A stretch of DNA of 11,850 nucleotides from CAZXBB01 sp964638815. GTDB lineage: Bacteria > Planctomycetota > Phycisphaerae > Phycisphaerales > SM1A02. The notes beneath the pieces were generated by a model. It saw only the letters and a list, made by a program, of their open reading frames with translations. It was not told the DNA's origin and ran no database searches. This document shows positions 7,372-11,850 of this stretch, piece by piece. A program made the position numbers and the translations under genes. Position 1 is the first letter of the stretch. Each line of letters opens with the position of its first letter. Location: positions 1-11,850 of the forward strand of contig CAZXBB010000450.1 of the NCBI GenBank assembly GCA_964638815.1, read 5' to 3'.

Positions 7372-7947
7372 TCAGCCGCCGGCCTGCCCCGTGACGGCGA
7401 GGAAGATGGTAGCGATGACCGCAACGATCAGCACCGCCGCCACCGCGATGCCGACGATGCGCATGCGCCGGCGTCGCTCTCGCCGCGACCGGCGCAGGGC
7501 GGGCACGTCGAGCGACATCGACAGACGCAGAAGCGACTCCGCCCCTTCGCCGACCCTGTCGCCCAGCTCGTCGCGCATGATGGCGTCGGCCTGGTCGCGG
7601 TGGCGGCTCGTCGCGGTGACGGAGCAGTCCATCGAGCGGGCCACCTCGCGATCGGGCAGCCGGTACACGCGGCTCAGCACCCACGCCTCGCGCGGCTGGG
7701 CGGGCAGACGCGCGAGCGCGGTCGCGACCGGCCTCTCCACGAAGGGATGCTCGACCGGCTTCGCCCGCGGGGCCGCCTCGCGGCTGCGCAGAACGGTCAG
7801 GCGGTCGAGATGCGCGGAGTCGAGCTCGTCGAGGTCCGGCTGCGCGTCGAGGACTGCCTCGATCACCCGCACCGCCCGGTCCGTGTCGCCGAGCAGGAGG
7901 AGCGCGAGGCGGAAGACGCGTCGCTCGCATGCTTCGCGACTGAGCAT
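7372..7947 (-). CDS. ECF-sigma-like protein with C-terminal membrane anchor
   Basis: 191 residues. Residues about 5-55 (RRVFRLALLLLGDTDRAVRV) recall a shortened, degenerate ECF region 2. Residues about 73-125 fit region 4: ALARLPAQPREAWVLSRVY, then helix-turn-helix LPDREVARSMDCSVTATSR. A basic stretch (about 152-163, RRSRRERRRRMR) precedes one hydrophobic helix (163-187) and a four-residue tail. By the positive-inside rule the DNA-binding part would face the cytoplasm. Region 2 looks too weak to be sure it binds core polymerase, so it may be a sigma factor, a sigma-derived regulator or a membrane-tethered transcription factor. It probably starts the transcript that continues into the cytochrome and propeller genes. 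The ATG has no proper ribosome site; a TACACT box lies 6 nt upstream. Confidence 0.75.
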   Translation of the reverse strand: MLSREACERRVFRLALLLLGDTDRAVRVIEAVLDAQPDLDELDSAHLDRLTVLRSREAAPRAKPVEHPFVERPVATALARLPAQPREAWVLSRVYRLPDREVARSMDCSVTATSRHRDQADAIMRDELGDRVGEGAESLLRLSMSLDVPALRRSRRERRRRMRIVGIAVAAVLIVAVIATIFLAVTGQAGG

Positions 7948-7953
7948 CTCCCG

Positions 7954-7959
7954 AGTGTA
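7954..7959 (-). promoter_or_regulatory. -10-like box for the sigma-like/cytochrome cluster, leaderless spacing
   Basis: TACACT on the minus strand ends 6 nt before the ATG of the sigma-like gene. Transcription would therefore begin at about the A of the start codon. No good -35 match was found. The facing PBP4 gene has the same arrangement on the other strand in this 60-nt divergent region. Confidence 0.5.
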
Positions 7960-7995
7960 GCCGGTGGATCAGGGCGCGCCGCGGCCCGGGGCGGT

Positions 7996-8001
7996 TACAG
8001 T
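7996..8001 (+). promoter_or_regulatory. -10-like box for the PBP4 gene, leaderless spacing
   Basis: TACAGT ends 6 nt before the ATG at 8008. No Shine-Dalgarno stands at a usable distance; the nearest G-run (7988-7991) is about 16 nt away. The spacing supports 8008 rather than the in-frame ATG at 8032 as the start. Confidence 0.5.
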
Positions 8002-8007
8002 TCCCGT

Positions 8008-9525
8008 ATGCCCCCGGCCGATACCACGCCCATGAGCAGACTCCGCCCAGGCCTGATGTTCCTCGCCGTGCTCGCGCTCGCCGCCGTCGCCCGCGCCGGT
8101 CTTCCCGGCGACGTCGAGCTGGCCCTGCGCGCCGCGGGTCTCGGCGAGGCGAGGATTGCGCTGTGCATCACCGAGGCGGGCACGGGCGAGCCGCTGGTGG
8201 AGATCTCCGCTGACGAGCTCATGACCCCCGCGAGCAACATGAAGCTCTTCACGACTGGCGCGGCGCTCCACACGCTCGGCGCCGACTTCCGTTTCAAGAC
8301 GAAGCTCGTGCTCGAGGGCGACCGCCTCGTCATCGTCGGCGACGGCGACCCCGCGTTCGGCGATTCCGTGCTGCTCGAAACGATGACCGCCGGGGAGGAC
8401 GGACCCGGCCTCGACGTCGAGGGCTTCCTCTCGCTGTGGGTGGATCCGGTCGTCGAGGCCGGGTACGGGAACATCCGCGAGGTCGTCATCGACGACTCGA
8501 TCTTCGACCGCGAGTACGTGCACCCGACCTGGCCGCGCGACCAGCTCAACCGCCGGTACTGCGCGCAGGTCTCGGGACTCTCCTTCCACCTCAACACGCT
8601 CCATTTTTTCCCGCGGCCGCGTCCCGGGAGTCGGCCGTCGCTTGCGATCTTCGAGCCGCGCACGACGTCGCTCCGCAGCTTCTCCAACAACGCCACGAGC
8701 CGGGACGGCGTGCACGACGACAACACGGTCTGGGTCGCGCGGAAGCTCGGCACGAACGATCTCACGGTCTACGGCAACGTGAAGCACGCGTACACGATGC
8801 CGGTGCCCGTCGCGATGCACGAGATGTCCTGGATCTTCGGCGACCTCCTCGCGGACCGTCTTCGCCGCAAGGGCCTGCGGGTCGGGCCCGCGCGGCTGTG
8901 CGACCCGCTCGAGACGGTGCACACCGGCCTGACCGTCGGCCCCGTCATCTACACCCCGATCGCCACAGCGATCACGCGATGCAATCGCGACAGCCAGAAT
9001 CTCTACGCGGAGTCGCTCTTGAAGCGCATGGGCCACGCGAAGACGGGGCAGCCGGGCTCGTGGCTGAACGGAGCCGCCATCGTGCGGCACGCGGTGCACG
9101 AGCGTCTCGAGAAGGTCTTCCTCGCGTCGAAGCTGATCGTCATCGACGGCTCCGGGCTCAGCCGCGACAACCGCGTCGCGCCCGCGACGGTCTGCGCGTG
9201 GCTGAACTCGTTCCACAACGACGCGGAGCTGGGCGGGCCGTTCCTCGACAGTCTCGCGGTCGGCGGCGTGAACGGGACGCTCGAACGCCGCTTCGAGACC
9301 GGGCGACTCGAGGGCGCCATCGTGCAGGCGAAGAGCGGTTACATCGACGGCGTGAGCTGCCTGAGCGGGTACGTGACCGGTCCGGACGGCGCGCGGCGGT
9401 GCTTCAGCATCATGGTGAACGACCTGCGCGTGCCGGTGCGGCGCGCGAAGGACTTCCAGGACAGGATCGTCGAGGCTATCGCGCGCGAGCTTTCCGCGGC
9501 GGCGGTGCCCCTCGGCAGCGACTGA
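8008..9525 (+). CDS. dacB: D-alanyl-D-alanine carboxypeptidase/endopeptidase, PBP4 family (peptidase S13)
   Basis: 505 residues, near the length of Escherichia coli PBP4. The family removes the terminal D-Ala from peptidoglycan stem peptides or cuts D-Ala cross-links in the periplasm. The three active-site motifs are present in order: SxxK as S76-N-M-K79, SxN as S329-Q-N331 followed by LYAE, and the third box as K442-S-G444, with Ser in place of the usual Thr of KTG. The DGSGLSRDN block typical of S13 is also present. A signal peptide covers about residues 9-30 (FLAVLALAAVARA). ATG 8032 would shorten it to 497 residues and leave a normal signal peptide; 8008 is preferred because of the TACAGT box. 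It implies a peptidoglycan wall. The gene diverges from the sigma-like gene and converges on dprA. The gene symbol is assigned by family only. Confidence 0.93.
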   Translation: MPPADTTPMSRLRPGLMFLAVLALAAVARAGLPGDVELALRAAGLGEARIALCITEAGTGEPLVEISADELMTPASNMKLFTTGAALHTLGADFRFKTKLVLEGDRLVIVGDGDPAFGDSVLLETMTAGEDGPGLDVEGFLSLWVDPVVEAGYGNIREVVIDDSIFDREYVHPTWPRDQLNRRYCAQVSGLSFHLNTLHFFPRPRPGSRPSLAIFEPRTTSLRSFSNNATSRDGVHDDNTVWVARKLGTNDLTVYGNVKHAYTMPVPVAMHEMSWIFGDLLADRLRRKGLRVGPARLCDPLETVHTGLTVGPVIYTPIATAITRCNRDSQNLYAESLLKRMGHAKTGQPGSWLNGAAIVRHAVHERLEKVFLASKLIVIDGSGLSRDNRVAPATVCAWLNSFHNDAELGGPFLDSLAVGGVNGTLERRFETGRLEGAIVQAKSGYIDGVSCLSGYVTGPDGARRCFSIMVNDLRVPVRRAKDFQDRIVEAIARELSAAAVPLGSD

Positions 9526-9548
9526 GCGCGCGGCCGGCCACGCGCTCA
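9523..9548. terminator. Palindrome shared by two convergent stop codons
   Basis: TGAGCGCG (9523-9530) pairs perfectly with CGCGCTCA (9541-9548) around a 10-base G+C-rich loop. The first three bases are the PBP4 stop codon and the last three, on the other strand, are the dprA stop codon. The same hairpin would form at the 3' end of both transcripts. There is no T-tract on either side, so it is at best a factor-assisted bidirectional terminator. Confidence 0.5.
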
Positions 9549-10703
9549 CCACGCGTCCGCGTTGACGATCACCCCCCCGCCCGCGCGGCGCACCCGGCCG
9601 TGGATCTCGAGGCGTGTCACGTCCACGAGCAGCTCCCCCACGGGGCGGTCCGTCTCGGCCGCGATGCGGTCGAGGGTCGCGCGTCCGCCCGCGGCCGTGA
9701 GCGCCTTCATCACCGCGCGCTGCCCGTCCGTGAGCGCCGCGTCCAGCAGGCTCGCCGGCGCCGCCACGTCGCCGCCGGCCGCCGCGAGCGTCCGGCGCGT
9801 CTCTCCCGATGCGAGGTCGAGCTGACGCAGCACGTCCACGTGATTCGTCACGAGCGCGGCCCCGCCATCGCGCACGAGCCGCAGGCAGCCCGCCGACGCG
9901 GGCGAGTCCACGCGTCCGGGCAGGCACATCACCTCGCGCCCGTGCTCCTCAGCGGCGAGCCGCGCGGTGATGAGCGCCCCGCTGCGGGCCGCCGCCTCGA
10001 TGACGAGCACGCCGAGGCTCAGCCCCGAGATCACGCGGTTGCGACGCGGGAAGTGCGCGCCGAGCGGCCGCGCGTCCATCGGGTGCTCGCTCATCAGCAG
10101 GCCGCCGGCGTCCACGATCTCCTCGAAGAGCCGCGCGTGCCGGGGCGGGTAGGACGTCGCGAGCCCGCACCCCATGACGGCGACGGTCATGCCGCTGACG
10201 CGCAGCGCGCCGCGGTGCGCGGCCGCATCGACACCCGCCGCCCCGCCGGAGACGATCGCGAGACCCACCTCCGCGAGGAGCGCGGCGAACCGCGCCGCCT
10301 GCTCGCGTCCGTACGGCGACGCGCGCCGCGCGCCCACGATGGCGACGGCGGGACCGCGCGGCGGCGCGGCCGTGCCCCGTATCCAGAGCGCCTCCGGCGC
10401 GTCGGGGAGCGGGGCGAGGAGCGGCGGAAAGTCGTCGTCCCCGCGCAGCACGAGGCGGACCCGGAGGCCGGTCATCGCGCGCCGCTCCCGGTCGGGATCG
10501 GCGGCGGCGATCGCGGCGCGGAGCGCCCCGGCCGTCGTGCGCCCGATGCCGCGGATGGCGGTCAGGGCCCGTGCGTCGGCGCGACAGGCCGCCTCGTCGG
10601 ATCCGAAGTGCTCGCGCAGCTTCCGCAGCGTCGCCGGCCCGAGCCCCGGGGCGAGCAGCAGGCGAAGCGTGGCGTCGCCGACTTCGTCCGGCGCATGGGA
10701 CAT
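9546..10703 (-). CDS. dprA: DNA-processing protein DprA/Smf
   Basis: 385 residues. DprA binds incoming single-stranded DNA and loads RecA during natural transformation; it is also kept in many bacteria not known to be competent. Residues about 10-65 form an N-terminal helix-hairpin-helix/SAM-like part (GLGPATLRKL; IRGIGRTTAG). The Rossmann-like core shows VGARRASPYG (123-132), SGGAAGVDAAAHRGAL (152-167), FPRRNRVISGLS (218-229) and SGALITARLA (241-250), all DprA hallmarks. Residues about 322-383 form a C-terminal winged-helix domain. The gene lies 81 nt after the acidic-protein gene on the same strand and could share its transcript. No clear Shine-Dalgarno precedes the ATG; a small hairpin sits just upstream. 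Confidence 0.96.
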   Translation of the reverse strand: MSHAPDEVGDATLRLLLAPGLGPATLRKLREHFGSDEAACRADARALTAIRGIGRTTAGALRAAIAAADPDRERRAMTGLRVRLVLRGDDDFPPLLAPLPDAPEALWIRGTAAPPRGPAVAIVGARRASPYGREQAARFAALLAEVGLAIVSGGAAGVDAAAHRGALRVSGMTVAVMGCGLATSYPPRHARLFEEIVDAGGLLMSEHPMDARPLGAHFPRRNRVISGLSLGVLVIEAAARSGALITARLAAEEHGREVMCLPGRVDSPASAGCLRLVRDGGAALVTNHVDVLRQLDLASGETRRTLAAAGGDVAAPASLLDAALTDGQRAVMKALTAAGGRATLDRIAAETDRPVGELLVDVTRLEIHGRVRRAGGGVIVNADAW

Positions 10704-10705
10704 CC

Positions 10706-10720
10706 CGGCGATGATCGCCG
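10706..10720 (-). promoter_or_regulatory. Hairpin immediately upstream of the dprA start
   Basis: CGGCGA and TCGCCG (10706-10711 and 10715-10720) form a perfect 6-bp stem with a three-base loop, ending two bases before the dprA ATG. It occupies the place where a ribosome site would normally be, so it could limit initiation. Short G+C-rich palindromes are common in such DNA, so function is unproven. The rest of the 81-nt gap shows nothing recognisable. Confidence 0.3.
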
Positions 10721-10784
10721 CTCGGCGCGGGTCGGCTGGAGATTTCGGTGAAAACGCGCTCGCTTCGGGGGCCGGGCGGCGGCG

Positions 10785-11850
10785 TCAGGCGATCTCGTCG
10801 GCGACGTACTCGTACTCGTACCCGTCGCCGCACACCGGATCCACCTCCGCGGCGTCGATCTGGTCTTCGTCGTAGTCGTAGTCGTCTTCGTCGTCCTCTT
10901 CGTCCTCGTCTTCTTCTTCTTCGTCGTCCTCGTCCTCGTCCTCGTCTTCGTCCTCGTCCTCGTCCTCGTCCTCGAAGTCGTCCTCGTCCTCGTCTTCGTC
11001 CTCGTCTTCGTCCTCTTCCTCGTCATCCTCCTCGTCGTCGTCGTAGTCCGCGGCGTCATCGTCCTCGTACTCGTACTCGGCGTCGTCCTCTTCGGCCTCG
11101 GAGATGTCCACATCGGGATCGTCGGGGTCGAGCTCGTTGCCCTCCTCGTCGTAGTAGATGTACTCGAACTCGTCCGCGTCCTCGTCTTCGATTTCGTCGT
11201 CGATCATCTCGGCATCCTCCACGACGGCGGCTCGCGCCTGGTTGTCGCGCCCTCCCATCGGCTGCACTCCGCGCCCCGACGCGTCGTTCGGCATGCTGAT
11301 CGCGGGGCCGTTGATCGCCGGCTCGTCGATGGCCGGCTCGCTGACGTCGTCTTCATCGGGCAGATCCGGATCGTGTACGGCGTGCGTGGCGAGGGAGGCT
11401 GTGTGCGCTTTCGATGCATCGGACGAACGGTCCGTCCGGTACACCGACAATTGGAGCGCAAGGGGGCGCGGCGCGTCAAGTGGCCGGTGGCCCGCCGGCG
11501 CGACAACCGCCCTGGGGACGGGCGGACCGGCGGGGTGATCATCTCTATCTGCATCTATATATACGGCCGGCGCGACATACGCGGCGGCTTCCGGCAGCGA
11601 CGACGCGGGCCCCGGCGGAGGGGATTCCGCTGCCGGCATCGATACGGCGGGCGGGAGCAGGCGCGGTCCGGCGCGGGATGGGCCGCGGGATGCGGCGCGG
11701 GATGGGTCGCGGGATGGGGCGCGGGATGGGTCGCGGGATGGGTCGCGGGATGGGTCGCCGGACGGGTCGCGGGATGGGTCGGGCGTGCGACGCGCGGACG
11801 GGACCGCGGGTCCGAGAAGGAGGCCGACGAAGACGCAGACCGCGCCTCCC
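10785..11850 (-). CDS. Extremely acidic repeat-rich protein, probably exported; 5' end outside window
   Basis: I do not recognise this family. The frame is open from the window edge to TGA at 10785-10787 (354 visible residues). At the edge it encodes a hydrophobic run (AVCVFVGLLLGPAV) then PSA, resembling a signal peptide. Nine tetrapeptides of type DPSR follow (11673-11780), then a Pro/Ala-rich linker, then a tail dominated by Asp/Glu. In 10881-11042, 53 of 54 residues are acidic, the exception being one Phe. Aromatic residues punctuate the tail (EFEYIYYDEEGN, DYDYDED), and the end reads GYEYEYVADEIA. The 12-bp repeat keeps the frame, which favours coding. Shorter versions could start at ATG 11639, 11294 or 11207, the last with GGAGG 8 nt upstream. 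Possible roles are metal or cation binding, or electrostatic interaction; no function is assigned. Confidence 0.6.
   Translation of the reverse strand, partial: GGAVCVFVGLLLGPAVPSARRTPDPSRDPSGDPSRDPSRDPSRAPSRDPSRAASRGPSRAGPRLLPPAVSMPAAESPPPGPASSLPEAAAYVAPAVYIDADRDDHPAGPPVPRAVVAPAGHRPLDAPRPLALQLSVYRTDRSSDASKAHTASLATHAVHDPDLPDEDDVSEPAIDEPAINGPAISMPNDASGRGVQPMGGRDNQARAAVVEDAEMIDDEIEDEDADEFEYIYYDEEGNELDPDDPDVDISEAEEDDAEYEYEDDDAADYDDDEEDDEEEDEDEDEDEDEDDFEDEDEDEDEDEDEDEDDEEEEDEDEEDDEDDYDYDEDQIDAAEVDPVCGDGYEYEYVADEIA
10881..11042. repeat. Trinucleotide-like GAC/GAG/GAA tract coding for Asp/Glu
   Basis: 54 consecutive codons are almost only GAC, GAG or GAA on the minus strand (a pyrimidine-rich run on the plus strand), interrupted once by TTC for Phe. 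GAG-GAC alternates many times in a row. Such a tract is prone to slippage in whole-codon steps. Similar but less pure sequence continues on both sides to about 10858 and 11180. Confidence 0.9.
11207..11220 (-). promoter_or_regulatory. Possible internal ribosome site and start in the acidic gene
   Basis: GGAGG (11216-11220, minus) lies 8 nt before ATG 11205-11207, in frame with the acidic protein. This is the best-formed start signal in the gene and would yield a 140-residue, almost purely acidic product. It may be a true alternative start or chance, since the upstream frame is also open. Confidence 0.3.
11537..11564. other. A+T-rich island inside the acidic gene
   Basis: Only 9 of 28 bases are G or C in DNA that is otherwise strongly G+C-rich. 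On the minus strand it starts with GTATATATAG and then repeats GAT-like triplets. In the long frame it is translated with codons that look rare for this genome (GTA, ATA, GCA, AGA, GAT). It could be an A+T-rich promoter or protein-binding element, or a recently inserted linker. No paired -35 box was found. Confidence 0.5.
11673..11780. repeat. Nine 12-bp tandem repeats encoding DPSR units
   Basis: Nine consecutive 12-bp units of consensus GCGGGATGGGTC on the plus strand, with single-base variants. In the acidic gene's frame on the minus strand they read DPSR, DPSG, DPSR, DPSR, DPSR, APSR, DPSR, AASR, GPSR. A period divisible by three that preserves one conservative reading supports translation as a flexible linker after the signal-peptide-like start. 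Copy number is likely to vary between strains. Confidence 0.9.

Noticed and set aside
8436..10751. Long plus-strand frame crossing the PBP4 and dprA genes
   Set aside because: It runs through two well-identified genes in the wrong frame or strand and spans their stop signals. It is an artefact of few stop codons at high G+C.
11450..11479. TTGACG-N18-TCCAAT promoter with a GTG 5 nt downstream (11444) in the acidic gene
   Set aside because: The spacing is tempting and the GTG is in frame, but the match is partial and the frame is open and repeat-bearing upstream, so an internal promoter is not needed.
11204..11554. Alternative minus-strand frame starting at ATG 11554 near the A+T-rich island
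   Set aside because: Its product is Arg/Thr/Ser-rich with no recognisable feature, and it overlaps the acidic gene in a different frame, unlike the in-frame 12-bp and Asp/Glu repeats.

Overview
This is a G+C-rich bacterial window (my rough estimate is about 70% G+C) with six genes. The best lineage guess is Planctomycetota or a PVC relative. The guess rests on a pentahaem c-type cytochrome and a secreted beta-propeller with an N-terminal PA14-like beta-sandwich, both of planctomycete-like build, encoded beside a small ECF-sigma-like protein. No rRNA, tRNA, CRISPR array, phage gene or insertion sequence was seen. The taxonomy is inference; no marker gene here settles it.

Layout. Positions 1-222 lie downstream of ligA and hold an array of long hairpin repeats. 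ligA (223-2265, minus) encodes a complete NAD+-dependent DNA ligase. A 171-nt gap follows, carrying a degraded inverted copy of the same repeat and a -10-like box for ligA. Next, on the minus strand and transcribed from 7947 down to 2437, is a three-gene cluster. It encodes a sigma-region-4-like protein with a C-terminal membrane anchor, a membrane-anchored pentahaem cytochrome, and a secreted beta-propeller translationally coupled to the cytochrome by a GTGA overlap. The plus-strand gene 8008-9525 encodes a PBP4-family D-Ala-D-Ala carboxypeptidase and diverges from the sigma-like gene. It converges on dprA (9546-10703, minus), and both stop codons sit in one 8-bp palindrome. Upstream of dprA is an extremely acidic, repeat-rich protein gene (stop at 10785). 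Its reading frame stays open to the window edge, so its N-terminus is outside.

How the parts fit. The cytochrome and propeller look like an exported redox module: the propeller would bind or oxidise a substrate, possibly a sugar, and the haem protein would take the electrons. The sigma-like gene just upstream could regulate or sense for this module. ligA, dprA and the PBP4 gene are housekeeping or competence genes with no obvious link to it.

Most interesting signals. (1) Three genes that head transcripts (ligA, sigma-like, PBP4) have no usable Shine-Dalgarno but carry TAnnnT 6-7 nt before ATG, the arrangement of leaderless mRNAs. The two operon-internal genes instead have strong GGAGG sites. 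(2) A family of long hairpin repeats brackets ligA in inverted orientation. (3) The sigma-like protein is tail-anchored. (4) An exported-looking protein combines a (DPSR)n linker with a tract in which 53 of 54 residues are Asp or Glu. None of these proves a new system.
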